Below are positions 35,483 through 48,600 of a stretch of DNA of 64,000 nt, piece after piece. Below the pieces are notes generated by a model. That model made no database searches. It saw only the letters and a list, made by a program, of their open reading frames with translations, and was not told the DNA's origin. Source of the DNA: Adineta steineri (Eukaryota > Rotifera > Eurotatoria > Adinetida > Adinetidae); the NCBI GenBank assembly GCA_905250115.1, contig CAJNOI010000025.1:567238-631237 (forward strand), written 5' to 3'. The position numbers were made by a program, and so were the translations under genes. Position 1 is the stretch's first letter. Every line of letters starts with the position of its first letter.

Positions 35483-37328
35483 TTATGATTTTGTATTAGC
35501 AGAAGCATTTCCATTATTTTCTTGTTGTTTTTCACTTGTATTTTCACCACCCATTTGATATTCAGCAACATAAAGTGATGGATCAATTTGTTTTGGTATG
35601 GGTTGAATTTCTGTACCTAATTCTTGTTCGATTTTATGTAATGAAAAACGATCTTCATATGTTATTAGACTTATAGCAATACCATAATGGCCAAAACGAC
35701 CTGAACGACCAATACGATGTCTAATTTAAAATAGAACAAAAAAAAAAATGAGTTTTGGGTTTTTTTCTCGATAAAACTTACAAATATGTTTCACTTAATT
35801 TTGGGAAATCAAAATTGATAACAACGTTTACAGCTTGAATATCAATACCACGTGTAAATAAGTCCGAACAAACAAGATTACGACAAAGGCCAGTACGGAA
35901 ATCATGAAAAACACGATTACGATGATCTTGACGCATTTTTGAATGAATGTAATAACATGAATAACCAAGATCAGTTATTTTTTTAGCTAAAAGTTCAACA
36001 CGTTGTGTTGAATTACAAAAAATAATTGATTGATTCACTTGTAACTAAATGAAAAGAAAAAAATAAAAATAAAAATAGGATTGATTTGTTTATAACTTAC
36101 TTTTGAAAATAATGTATTTAAACAATGAACCTTTTGACGTTCTTGTACAAATGCGTAGTACTGCGTAATACCTTAGAAGAAAAAAAAGATAAATATGTTG
36201 ATCATTGAGCAATTTTTTCTCATTAGAAAATTTGTTTAGAATGTCTGACGAAATCTCAGAATGAAAAATAAAGCGGAGAAATCCTAAGAAGTCTTCGTGG
36301 CCGAATTACTTTTTAATGATTACAATGTAGATCTGTTTTGCAGTTCTTTCATATCAGACTTTAACCGGTCTTACTATAAATGAATTTTCACTAGCGAAAA
36401 CTTCTTTCATGGATTTTAAAATTTCCATACCTTTGAGAGTTAGTTCTTCCATAAGATTGATTTCATATGGATTACGCATATGTTTCTTAATAAAATCATC
36501 TACAGTTAATGGAAATGTAGCTGAATATAACATAATTTGTCTATCTTGTGGTAAATGATAAATAACATCATCTAACAAATGATTAAAATCTTGTGAAAGT
36601 AATTTATCAGCTTCATCTAATACAATTACACGACATGCATCAATTTTAGCTAAGCTTTTATTAACTAAATCTAATAAACGGCCAGGTGTTGCAATAACAA
36701 TATGAACAACTTCTTGTAAACGAGCAATATCTTCACGTAATGCTGTACCGCCAGTTGTAACCATAACACGCAAATGAAGATGTTTGGAAAGTTCCATACA
36801 GATAGCACTTGTTTGTAAAGCTAATTCACGAGTTGGAACTAAGATAACAGCTTGAATTGCATTTTTAGTTGGATCGATTCGTTCAATAACAGGTATTGCG
36901 TATGCACCAGTTTTTCCTGTACCATTTTTTGCACGAGCAAGAACATCACGACCGGTTAGAGCAATGGGTATTGAATGTTCTTGAATGGGTGATGGTTTTT
37001 CCCAACCTTTTTCATAAACGCCTAGAAAAATTCTTATTTAGAAAAAAACGAAAGAAAAGTTTTAAATTGAAAATTTACCCATAAGTAATTCACGTTTAAG
37101 ACAATAATCTTCAAAATCATGACCACTTGTATTGGTAACATCCGATGTTCTAGCACGATTATCTTTTTCTGGAATGTTCAATTTTGATTTCCAATCTGGA
37201 TCATCTTTATTAATTGTTGATGTTGAATTTCCATTATTAATGTTTGTTTTATCATTACCAGCAGTAGTATTTGTCGAAGAAAATGCTAATGAAGGTGAAG
37301 ATTTACCTTCAGTTGATGAATTAATCAT
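35483..37328 (-). CDS. DDX6: DEAD-box RNA helicase DDX6/Me31B, copy A
   Basis: Five exons (37328-37079, 37021-36431, 36171-36101, 36044-35782, 35720-35483) give 470 residues. Helicase motifs are complete: [36 protein letters not shown] and [29 protein letters not shown] and [14 protein letters not shown] are DDX6-specific. DDX6 (yeast Dhh1) is an RNA-dependent ATPase that couples translational repression to decapping in P-bodies. The extra 259-bp intron at 36172-36430 is absent from copy B. The N-terminal 60 residues are Ser/Thr/Asn-rich and differ from copy B. The start at 37328 is chosen to match copy B; an in-frame ATG at 37394 would add a hydrophobic stretch and is unlikely. Confidence 0.94.
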
Positions 37329-37742
37329 AATTAAATAGTAGTAAAAAGAAATGAGATAATAAACGAAAACAAAATATTTATGTACAAATATCAATGAAGG
37401 TTTTGTTATTCAAATTGTCAATTTAGTCGAAGATATTTTATATATGTATATATATCTAAAGTAGAATAATAAACGTTTTCTTATTTTCAGTATGTTTTCG
37501 TATCTTTTTTTTATCCATAAAATAAAAAAACGTTTTAATGCAAGAACAAGAATAACAATCGGTCAAAAAAAAGAGCAAAAAAAGTCAAATGAAAGAGTAA
37601 GGAAAAAAATGTAGAATAAAATTGTGCACACACATCATATATCTGTTCTTATAAATCATCAAAAGTTTTGTTTTTTGACTAGTAAAACATTCACACACAT
37701 ACAGAACGAAAAAAAATATCTGACTGTTCATTTATCGGATTA
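37329..37742. other. Spacer between the two DDX6 copies
   Basis: 414 bp holding the copy A promoter and the copy B 3' flank. No gene, no obvious repeat linking the two ends. Confidence 0.45.
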
Positions 37743-39272
37743 TTATTGTTGTTGTTGTTGTTCTTCGGATGATTGTTCAATAGATGGGCCTTTAGCCACG
37801 TAAAGATTTTCATCAATGTGACGTGGAATTGGTATAATTTCAGTACCTAATTCTTGTTCAACCTTGTGTACAGAAAATCGATCTTCATGGGTGATTAAAC
37901 TGATGGCAACACCCAAATGGCCAAAACGTCCGGAACGACCAATACGGTGACTAAATTAACAAAAATTTGTTTTTTAAATATTTCCAAAAAAATTCATAAT
38001 TTTACTTACAGATAAGTTTCACTATAACGAGGAAAATCAAAATTGATAACAACATTTACAGCTTGAATATCAATACCACGTGTAAACAAATCCGAACAAA
38101 CAAGATTACGACAAAGACCAGTACGGAAATCATGAAAAACACGATTACGATGTTCTTGACGCATTTTTGAATGTATATAATAACAATTATAACCTAATTC
38201 GGTTATTTTTTTAGCTAAAAGTTCAACACGTTGTGTTGAATTACAAAAAATAATCGATTGATTGATTTGTAACTAAACGAAATGAAAAAAATAAAAATAC
38301 AAATATGATTTAATTTGTAAATAATTTACTTTTGAAAATAATGTATTTAAACAATGAATTTTTTGTCGTTCTTGTACAAATGCATAATATTGTGTAATAC
38401 CTTTAAGTGTTAATTCATCCATAAGATTAATTTCATATGCTTGTTTCATATGTTTACGAATGAAATCATCAACAGTTAATGGAAATGTAGCTGAAAAAAG
38501 CATAACTTGTCGATCATTTGGCATAGCAAATAAAAGTTCATCTAATAAATGATTAAAATCTTGTGAAAGTAATTTATCAGCTTCATCTAATACAATTACA
38601 CGACATGAATCCATTTTAGCTAAATTCTTATTAACTAAATCTAACAAACGGCCAGGTGTTGCAATAACAATATGAACAACTTCTTGTAAACGAGCAATAT
38701 CTTCACGTAATGATGTACCACCAGTTGTAACCATAACGCGTAATTGAATATGTTTGGAAAGTTCCATACAGATAGCACTTGTTTGTAAAGCTAATTCACG
38801 AGTTGGAACTAAGATAACAGCTTGAATTGCATTTTTAGTTGGATCAATTCGTTCGATAACTGGAATTGTGTAGGCACCAGTTTTTCCTGTACCATTTTTT
38901 GCACGAGCAAGAACATCACGACCGGTTAAGGCAATTGGAATCGATTGTTCTTGTACTGGTGATGGTTTTTCCCAGCCTTTTTCATAAATACCTGCGAAAA
39001 AAAAACATAGTTTTATTATTTACAAAAATTTTAGATTTAAAAATTTTACCCATAAGTAATTCGCGTTTAAGACAGTAATCTTCGAAATTATGTCCTTTTG
39101 TTGCTGTAACATCGGCTGTTTTTGGTCGATTATCTTTAGGTGGTAATTTCAATTTTTCTTTCCAATTTGGATCATCAAGAAGTGATTTAGTATTGGTATT
39201 AGCTGCATTAGCATGTGTATCAATAATTGCAGTTGATGTTGTTGTTATAGCGAGTTCTTCACTGTTGGTCAT
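37743..39272 (-). CDS. DDX6: DEAD-box RNA helicase DDX6/Me31B, copy B
   Basis: Four exons (39272-39050, 38991-38330, 38272-38010, 37950-37743) give 451 residues with the same complete motif set as copy A and the same three intron positions, but no intron after ELTLKG. The C-terminus ends in a poly-Gln run (five CAA codons). The N-terminal extension ([15 protein letters not shown]) differs from copy A. A block of 96 identical bases is shared with copy A (38750-38845 and 36780-36875). Same P-body function expected; both copies appear intact. Confidence 0.94.
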
Positions 39273-40603
39273 TTTTCAGTGTTATATACACTCTAGATAG
39301 AAAAAAATCAGGATAAATGAAATAAAATTCGAAATGTAAATGTTTATGAAGAATTCCAATCGGACGAAAAATAAGAAAGAAATAGACTAGAATAGTCCAA
39401 CGAGGGTATATCGATATGTATATATAGATATCGATATACAGGGTATATTTTATTCTAGCTCCTATATTTGTCAGCTGTTTACATTAGAGTGTTAATGTGA
39501 TCAAGAGAGAGAGATGATGAACGAATGGACGAGAAAATTACCCTAGATAGTCTTTTTCTTCTTCTTTATTCTACGATAAACTTTATTCATGTGAATGTCT
39601 ATAGTCATTAGAAAAATATTTTCAATAAGAAAATTTATAAATATATAAAAAAACAAGAAAAATAAAAATACATTTTTTTCTTTTTAGTTTAAAATAAAAG
39701 ATTTTTTTTTCATATATAATCATTTGTTTTCAACATACTTATGCACTTTGTTTTATAAAATGAGAAGAAAAATAGTTACTATAGATATTGCAAAAGTAAT
39801 GGCATAGAGACGCCATTTATTATTGAAACAATTTTTAGGTATGTTGAATTGTTGTTGACGAATTTACCTATATCAAAATCAGGTTTTTATTATGAACAGG
39901 AGTAGTAATAAGGACATCTATAAGTGAATTGTAGGAAACATCTGTGAGATTAATAGAGATAATTCCGGAGATTATAACAAAGCTGACAGTATTTGTTTCT
40001 TATTTTCAGGATAATACATTTATAACGATACTTTGAGCCTGAAGAAACTGGAAAATAAGAGTTTGTAGGAATTCATTGTGCAAATATACACTTTTAAATT
40101 CAATAAATCTCATATAAATTAGATGTTTATCTGATTGTTGTTAAGTGCAATGCACTTGAAATTACGTTGTTTTTAAGAGATATAAGAGAAACCTTACGAC
40201 TTGATTAATTAGTTGAGTTCAGTAGGATGATACTGTCCTATCTTATTATGTGTAGACTGAAGGCAAGAATACAAAATAAAACGCCATGCTCTTTTAGAAC
40301 TATAGAAATATAATGATGCAATTATACTTATCTATCATAAAAAGAAATAAGAATCTCTGACAAGCTAATACATTACCCATGTCTCTCAATATTAAGTATA
40401 AAACAACTTATTTGATATGTTTTTCTTATATATAACTTATATGAGATGCATTAGTAGTATTCTATGATATTATGATAAAACAATCAAATATTCTAATCTT
40501 TTATTTTCATATGAAGATTTTATTTTTTATTTATAATGAATAGTCTATGTATCTATTAAATCGTGTGAATACTGTATAATTGTTTTTTTGAAAGAAATAG
40601 TAA
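39273..40603. other. Intergenic
   Basis: About 1.3 kb, AT-rich. A small palindromic ATATCGATATGTATATATAGATATCGATATACA lies at about 39407-39440, upstream of DDX6 copy B. Nothing else supported. Confidence 0.4.
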
Positions 40604-41013
40604 TTAAACATTGGCACATTGTGTCTCCATATAACCAAGATCATGTTCATCCAAATCTTTTTTTTCTTCTCGTCCATCTTCTGTATCAAGATCCAAAGAT
40701 GAATAAAAACTATTATAACATGCGAAAGCAAGTTTAAATCTGTTACAATCAGCTTTAAGATTATATCTTGAATTAGGATCACTATTGTCATGTTTCAATC
40801 CTTCGAGAAAAGTATCACATTCTTGTGTTGGATGTGGCCATCGAAATAGATCATATTCAAAAGCAGTTACTGGAATTGAGATAGTACTATCTAGTTGATG
40901 TATACAATACGTATGAGTTATCATTAAAATAACGAGAAAAACCAAATTAATACTAAATAAACAAATTCTAAATAGGCATAAGAGTAAAAAAAAAGTACTT
41001 CTACTCACTGCAT
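40604..41013 (-). CDS. Small secreted cysteine-containing protein
   Basis: An ATG at 41013 followed after five bases by a GTGAGT donor, a 41-bp intron and an acceptor TATTTAG at about 40968 opens a continuous 122-residue frame to the TAA at 40604. The spliced N-terminus (MQICLFSINLVFLVILMI) is a good signal peptide. The mature part has about five cysteines (TYC, QEC, DCN, ACY, QCA) spaced like disulphide pairs, and an acidic Asp/Glu-rich C-terminal third. Family not recognised. Without the tiny intron the frame lacks an ATG before the leader, which is why I favour the spliced start. The gene is divergent from IQCG at 138 bp. Confidence 0.6.
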
Positions 41014-41151
41014 AGTTAATAAGTATGGCGGTTTCTTTTTTTTACGCATCTATCTATATATTGTGTTTTATTAATGTCTCAACAGCTGTTACCAATACTT
41101 TGCATTTTTAGATAAGTTAATTTTGTATTTCCCCTTTGATTTGAAACAACG
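41014..41151. promoter_or_regulatory. 138-bp bidirectional promoter
   Basis: The whole space between the starts of the small secreted protein (-) and IQCG (+). A run of T, a CAGCTG E-box at about 41079 and a TGACGTCA palindrome overlapping the IQCG ATG (about 41153-41160) are visible. The shared-promoter role is inferred from spacing only. Confidence 0.4.
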
Positions 41152-44100
41152 ATGACGTCAACATCAATGGTCTCGTCATCGAATAAATCCCGTGCACCAC
41201 CGGCAGGGAAAACAATTCGTCTTCAACTTGATCCATTACGTTTACATGAACCGGCGCGTAAGAAATTATCAACCATTGAAACTCAACGTATCATGGTCGT
41301 CTTTGATGATCTTGTACAAAAAATGGAATTAATTGAAATTTTACCAGTTATTGTTTCACATGCAGATTTATTTAAATCAACTATTGATACGTAAGTTCAT
41401 ATTAAAATTCCTTCTAAAACTTTTTTTGATTTATTTAGAGAAACAATGAATGAAATAAATCGCCATGAACAATTGAAACATGCCTTAGAAACAAATACAC
41501 CACTTCAATCTGTTACAAATATTATCGGTAAATATTCATTTTAATTAATCAAAATTTATTTTTTTCTTTTAGAAAAATTACCACAATTTGAAAATTATAC
41601 ACGATGTTTTGATAAAGCATTATCACGTAATGTAAATGAACAAATTGCTTATCATTATTATATTCAACAATCTATTCGTAATATACTTCGTCGACTTGTT
41701 CATCAACAAAATCATTTTGATAATATTAAACGTATATTACAAAGTAAAAAATTATTACCACCACAAAAACATGTCATAAGTTTGTATTTGATATTTAATT
41801 TAAAACAAAACAAAAACCGTTTTGTTTTTCTTGTCTAGAATTATTAAAAATGTTAAGAGATTCAGCAATGGAAAGATTTTTAACAACACCACTTGAAGAA
41901 CGTGAAAAAGATGATCAAATAAAAAGTTTAAATACACGTTTATCATCAAATGAAACTATTATTGCTAAACTTGAAAAAGAACTTAATGATGCTATTGCTG
42001 ATCGTGATGCCGAGGTATGTTTAGAAGATTTTTTTCGTTATTTTATTGTTTGTCATTGATACATTACATCTGTTGCATACACAGATATTATTGACCATCT
42101 GTTCATTGATGACTTATCTTCTTCTTTCTTTTTACATACTTATTCCTATATAGATACACACACACATACACACACACAAAAGAATAAATAATATCCTAAT
42201 GATACATTTATAGTAATAGTGATGTATTTCTTGTTGATGTTCTATGATGAAATTGCCGATTGTCTAACCAATGAATGAGTTTAATAATTGGATGTAGAAT
42301 TCCATAGATAAGAAAACGTAAGGTTAGTACAAGTAATGATAGTATTAATGAGAGAAAGGTTAAATTCGATGAATTTAAATTTGATTTCCAATGTAGAACA
42401 ACATGAATAAAAGCAATTAATAAACAAAATGGTCCGAGATAAGATGTTAACAGATAATATTCATTCCATAAAAGACGTTCACTTATCCATGGAAAATGAA
42501 CATAGGATAGAATACTTAATAAGATTAAAGTAAATATACCAAAAAAGAAACCATTAACTAATAATTTTGAATCGAAATCAATTTTTGCAAATATAAGAAA
42601 TATAATATGTAGTAAAGCAAATGATAATGAATACCATACTAAATAACGTCTTGACTGAAGCCAATGCTGAATAATTGGTAAATTTAGTATAACATTTTCT
42701 ACAATAGCAAAAAAAGAATTTTAAGAAAATTAAAAGTTTCAAATATTTTTACTATCAAGATTGTGTATTTTGAATGTTTTTGAATAAGTAAATTCAATGA
42801 ATTCAAGTAATGGTCTTATTAGAAATAATAAGGCCAGTAATGTTATACTTGTTGATGCTGTTATTGAACTTGCTTGACGATAGATTAATACTGCATTATA
42901 TATTTCATGATTACATTCTATCATTGATAGAATAAAATATAATGTAAATATAATTATTGTTGATATCAATGGAAATAAGCAATTACGAAATACTTTTATT
43001 CGTTCATTATTATATGAATATTTATCAAGGAAATAAATTCCATGTGTAAAACAATTTAAATCATTAATAAATTTAATAAGATTTAATGGTGAATATTGTT
43101 CAATAGCAACTCCAATACGTTGTGTACCGTTTTCAATTTCCCAATTTGATAAATTTCCAAAAGCTCGATATGAACCTGGAATAGTTGGTAATGCAACATA
43201 AGATTTTTTTGAAAAATAGTTCGAAAATATTTCTCGTGTATCAATGACTAATTGTTGTTTATCTTGCGGAAATAAATCTTCGAAATTTGTTGTTAAATTA
43301 TCTGTTATAAGAATAATTGATGGAGACAATTCATAAAATATTTCATATGATACATAATTTGTTGAATTCATTTCATTCATTGAATTTATATCACATAAAA
43401 TTGGTTTTGGAAAACCAGATAATAAAAGACGTTTTCGAAATGCTTCTGAACGTTTATTTCGACCAATTATACCAACTAATGAATATGAATTATTCGTTGT
43501 ATGTTGTTGAGGATTATTATCGTATACAGATATTAATGATTTTTGTGTTTGATCTTTTATCAATCGAACATCATCTGTATGTTCTAAATTTTGAAAAATA
43601 AAACAAAAATAAATTATCATATTTTTGCTTACGTATTGAAGTTGATGGTGGATCATCTAATTGATTTCTTTCATCAGTATTTATATCTATATCTTCCATT
43701 GTCGTTGTTGTTGTTAATGGTTGATCGGTTGTTGTCATTAATATTGTTTCAGGCATTTCTACGATATCTATTGATAAATTTAGATCATACGATGATGAAT
43801 TCATATATTATTGTTAGTTTGCACTGATAGATAAACAGAAGAAGATCAATTCCTCTAGAATAGCAAATGATTGATATAGCAAACTTAATGAATGTATTCT
43901 GCATATGTGTCGTTTTTTTTTCTTCTTCTTCCCTTTCTCTCTCTCTAAGGAGAGGTCAAACGGACACGGGAGACAGACCAGAAATAGAGTGGTTAACTAA
44001 CACAAGATTATCTATATAGCACGCACAGAAGGCGACATTAACAGATGGTTATCCATTTTCTCTTATTCTTGATTCCTACATACGATTAATCGCACTAATG

Positions 44101-45573
44101 CATTAATGGATTAGGCAACATCAGTCGTTAATACGTATGTTGATATTCACTGTAATCCTTCACCTATCACTTACATGATGGAACAAGATAGAAGAAACAT
44201 GAAAGTGCTCATATTACTTTTTCCTTCCGTCTTGTCCTTATATATATATATATATATATCATTAATGAAGCCAATTCATTTTCTTTTCTTTTCTTATTGA
44301 AAGATCAAAGCACGTAATGATGAAATTCGTAAGATTCAATCGGATCTTAATAATGTGGAGCGTACTCAACAAGAAACACTTAAACGTATTCGAATGGAAA
44401 CTGAATCAGCTGAAATGTCTGAAACAAAAAATTCTGAAGGCAGACGGTATGATTAACATTTCAGTCTTTCTTTTTTATTTATAATTAATCTCTATATTTA
44501 TAGACATAAATTACAATTAGATATAAATATGTGTCGACAAAAATTACAAGAACAACAACAACGAAATAAAAAAACTGAAACAGATTTACGTAAAGAAAAA
44601 TGGCGTCAAGAAACAGGGTAAGATTATCCTTTCCTTGAATAGTGATATATAGATGATAGTGTAATAACAATATTTTTTTTCTCTCTCTCTCTCTTCTCGA
44701 ATACAATCATATATAAATTGAATAAAATGTATCATTTAACTCCTATGTCGTTATATTCGTAGTTAATTGTTAGTTGTCAAATACAGATGTACACAGAAAC
44801 ATAGAGAAGAAAAATGATAACTATATTCGAATAATTGACTTTTTTTTATACAAAAATGAAAGTTAATATAGAGATTAACGGAAATTTCAGCGTGTAATAT
44901 ATTCATCATTAGAGTTAGTATGTAGAAGAAGACAAAGACAATACTTGGCATCAAGATCCTATCCAAAGAAAGATCATAGAGGAAAAATCAAGTTCTAAAG
45001 AAATAATCCTCCAGCCGATGTTTTAACAAAATGCATTTAGCAAGAATTCAAATCATAATTTGTCATTTCTTTTCTCTAGACTTGAAACATGGTTAACAAA
45101 ATATGATAATGAAATGCGTCAAAAACAAGTGAATATTTTACTTTATAATAATATTTCATAATGAATTATACATATTTTAGGATGAATACGATGAAATTGA
45201 AACGGCTTATACAGAAGAAAAACGTTTACTTATAGAACTTGAAGAACGTTTTGAAAAATTGAAAGAAGAATATGATAAAGTATAATAAGCGCATAAATTC
45301 GTAAAAAAAAATAAACACCTTTTATTTTAATAGATTATGGCTGAACGTAAAGCTGAAGAACAACAGGCGGCAATGGAAAAAGCATTACGCGAACGACGTT
45401 GGCGAGCAGCTGCACAAATTCAACGTTTCTGGCAAGGTTACAAAGTTCGAAAGGTAATTGTTTAATATATATATATAATTTCTATTCAATATTTATTATT
45501 CATTCATTCATTCATTTAGGGTCTCAAAGCCAAAAAGAAAAAGAAAGGCAAAGGCAAGAAAAAAAGCAAATAA
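41152..45573 (+). CDS. IQCG: Dynein regulatory complex subunit 9 (IQ domain-containing protein G)
   Basis: Ten exons (41152-41390, 41439-41527, 41573-41779, 41839-42014, 44304-44446, 44504-44617, 45080-45128, 45181-45279, 45334-45453, 45520-45573) give 429 residues; human IQCG has 443. The centre is long coiled coil (EKEL, EIRKIQSDL, QKLQEQQQ). Near the C-terminus an IQ motif AAAQIQRFWQGYKVRK should bind calmodulin, followed by a Lys/Gly tail (KAKKKKKGKGKK) as in human DRC9. EQIAYHYYIQQ also matches. DRC9 belongs to the nexin-dynein regulatory complex of motile cilia, consistent with a ciliated animal. Intron 4 is 2,289 bp, holds a whole STEAP-like gene on the other strand, and has CA and TA microsatellites. 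The gene ends 107 bp from the UNC80 stop. Confidence 0.85.
42208..43804 (-). CDS. STEAP-family metalloreductase-like protein, nested in IQCG intron 4
   Basis: Three exons (43804-43633, 43583-42753, 42698-42208) give 497 residues, the normal STEAP2-4 length. After an acidic N-terminal tail comes a Rossmann-type oxidoreductase part (YSLVGIIGRNKRSEAFRKRL), then NLSNWEIENGTQ, which aligns with the STEAP AWALQSG region. Six membrane helices follow with the pattern RRYLVWYSLSFALLHII and LLTSYLGPFCLLIAFIHVVLHW, placing histidines where STEAPs bind haem. STEAPs reduce iron and copper using NADPH and FAD. The nucleotide-binding loop here is GIIGRNKRS, not the usual GxGxxA, so NADPH use is doubtful, as in STEAP1. 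The whole gene lies inside the intron of a ciliary gene on the opposite strand. Confidence 0.8.
44239..44259. repeat. (TA)n microsatellite
   Basis: About ten uninterrupted TA units in IQCG intron 4, shortly before the acceptor of exon 5. Short and unremarkable in this AT-rich genome. Confidence 0.8.
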
Positions 45574-45680
45574 TACACGAACATATATTTTATTTTTTAC
45601 ATATTATTTCTTTTTCTTTTTAACAAAAATTCATTACTCCGAAATAAAATCAAAAATTAAACTATAGTCAGAAAATTATT

Positions 45681-48600
45681 TCAAAGTTTTGATTCATCAT
45701 CGTCATTAATCGTAGATAATTGTGATTCGCGTTGCTTTGAAGTCATTTCTTTTAAAGGAATCATTGAAGTAGTTGATGTATCAATAAAATCAGAATTTTC
45801 TTCGTTGATATTTGAAATAGAGTATTGTTCACTAACTTGTCTAAATGAAAGAGAATAATAGAAATCATTGCCATATCTGAGTAAGAGTTTAAACGTCCTA
45901 GGTTAATTAATTAATATCTATAGAGATATAGCTGGTTTTCGAGTATACTTTTTCGTAGATTTATATTTCAATAAAAAAATAACCCTCGGTAGAAGGTTAC
46001 TAAAGAACTAGCAATGCACCGAGACATTGCATAAGGGCATGGCCTTTTATTCTAGGGGACGGAGGTTATGTGAGTCTATTATTATGTCCAATTGGAAATG
46101 ATAGATAGATAGATTACTTTGTCATTCTTCATAATAGTTAAATTAATCGTTTGATTAGTTCGAACAGCTGTTTTCGTATTTCTACGAGAATTCAATATAT
46201 TTTCTTAGATTACGCATTCTATCACATTTTTCGAGACTTATCAATTGATTATCTGATATCAGTATTTTTTATTAACTATAGATTTTATCTATCAAACTTA
46301 ACTTATAAAACGCCATGAGACGAGATTATAGCTTATTTAGTTTAACCAGATTCTCTTAGTATATCGCTTCTTACAGACATAATCACAGAAAATCTCTAAA
46401 AGAATACCGCAGTTAATCGAACATACTCATAAGAAAAAGTACCTAAAAACTTCAGCAGATGTAGATTAATTATTTATCCTTTGAACAACAAAAAACTGAT
46501 CTATCCGTTGTTTTCAGATATGATTACCTAATCGGTTGGAATAGATTTTTGATTACTGAAGTAGTATTAGATGCTATACTTGATTCATTTGGTACCTATG
46601 TTAGAATATAAATGAATTGGAAGAGAGATTTTGAATATAAGAAAATTTACCTGTGGTTGCGGTGCATGTTTTGGTGATCGAGTTTTTTCTAAATGTGCTG
46701 CATTTCGTTTCCATCCACGAAATATTCGTAATCTCGAAGCATTTTGATTATTAATACGACTTTGATCTGAATTATCTTCATTAGTTGGATTATTAGAATC
46801 CATAATTGGAGAGTTTTGATCACTAGATGCTGCTTCTGAATATATTATTGACATTGGAGAATTTGATGGTGATAGAAAATTTGAACTTTCTATAATACAA
46901 AAAGAATCTTAAGATAAAAAAAAACAAAGACAAATAATTATTTACCAACTGACATAGATCTATTTTTATCATCTGTTATGGATGATAAATATTTTAATGT
47001 CATATCTTCGGTTGTTTTTGTTGGTGTATCAGTACCTAAAAGTTTATTGTATAACAATTACATATCAGAATGAAATTAGAAGTTTTTGTTATAAAACGGT
47101 GATAGATAAATGATAACTTGAAGTCAATTTAATGAGTATCTATTCAATAAACGACGCTAAAGATAGATTCCTCCTATACGTTATTTAAAGTGGATGAATT
47201 AATCGTTGAATCTTTACTTCAAGAAGTAATGTCTTCTTTAAAAACGAAATAGAGATCTGCTAATGTATCAATGTCTTTCATAGAAAATGTGTATTACTTT
47301 TTTTCTACAATATCCTTTAGAATAAAAATCATTTTTCATTTAAATAGTAAATATTTTTACCACAACATCGAGTTCTATATCGTGCTTGATACGTTTCGAG
47401 AATATCTAATGCATCTTTTAATCGAATCTTTTCAGTTCTGCTTTTCGTTGATCCATTTAAACTAAAATCACTGAATCGTTGCCGTCGTAAACGATAAACA
47501 TTTGATGCTCGAGCAATATTTGATACAGTATTTAATCTTGCTGTAATATCATCATGATCTTTCATGTGTTCAAATGCATCCATATCAAATCGAACTTTTC
47601 CTGTACTTATCGAACGTATATCAGAAGAAGCTAAAATTTTTGATTCATCTAGAAAATATAAATAAATTCAATATTTATATTTTGTATAAAAAATTAATTT
47701 TACCTGTTAGATCAACTTTTAATTGATATAATTCTTTTTTAAGTTCAGTTAAAATTTCGCCTGTTGATTTTGCTAATGGTATTTTTTCGAAAATAATTTT
47801 CTGTTGTATATGTGTAATCATTTCAAAATCATAACTATTTTCTGATGTTACTGAATGCAACTAGAGAATAAAAAAACAATTTTAAATAAGAAAACTATTT
47901 GGTTTTTTTGTCTATTATACATAATGCATAAGAAATGGTCGAAGAATAAGATATATTGGTGTTTTATATGAAACCAGAAAATCAATGAATAATAGCAGAT
48001 TTGAAGATATATTTGATTGTTTGTTACATATGGATTTTATAGCTTGTGTAATACGTTGCCATTCTCGTTTTAAGTGTTTACCAAATCCAATTATTAAAAT
48101 TTTTAAACCTAATAATGATGCTGTTTGTAAAAGATCTCGTAGTTGTCTTATTGTTTTATGAGATAAATTACTATTTGGTGCATTACTTTCTGTAACAGTT
48201 AAATGTTGTCTTCCACTACTAGTTCCTTGTCCGGATGGTCCATTTTGTGTACCCATCGTAACAGCAAGTTTTGAAGGTGGTTTAATTGTATTGATTAATA
48301 TTGTAATAATATATGAAATATCAAGTACATGAAGTTTTGGTGCATCTTTTCGTCCACTACTTGCTGAAAACATGAGTGGTAAAAGAAAATGTAATAAATG
48401 ATTTATTGTTGATAAAACATTTGTTGATGAAAAATTCTGATTAACTAATGCTTCTAAATTTGGTTGATTCTAAAAAAAAATTATGTTTTTTTTTGGTATT
48501 TCTTAATGATGTTTTTCTATACTTTAATAGCTAATAAATATCGTCCAACAAGTTTAATAATAGTACGAGAAAATTCTTTTGGAAATGTTGGTATGTCCAA

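Noticed and set aside
34910-35558. Cluster of overlapping frames between 34.9 and 35.6 kb
   Set aside because: They occupy both strands at once, are dominated by Phe, Ser and Cys from T-rich and AC-rich tracts, and none has a recognisable domain.
36354-36797. Reading through the DDX6 copy A intron as coding
   Set aside because: The frame continues only 23 codons past ELTLKG before a stop. Copy B shows the uninterrupted joining, and donor and acceptor are clean, so it is an intron.
40604-41008. Unspliced 134-codon frame beginning at 41008
   Set aside because: Its first codon is GTG. A spliced ATG start 5 bases upstream gives a cleaner signal peptide, so I use the spliced model.
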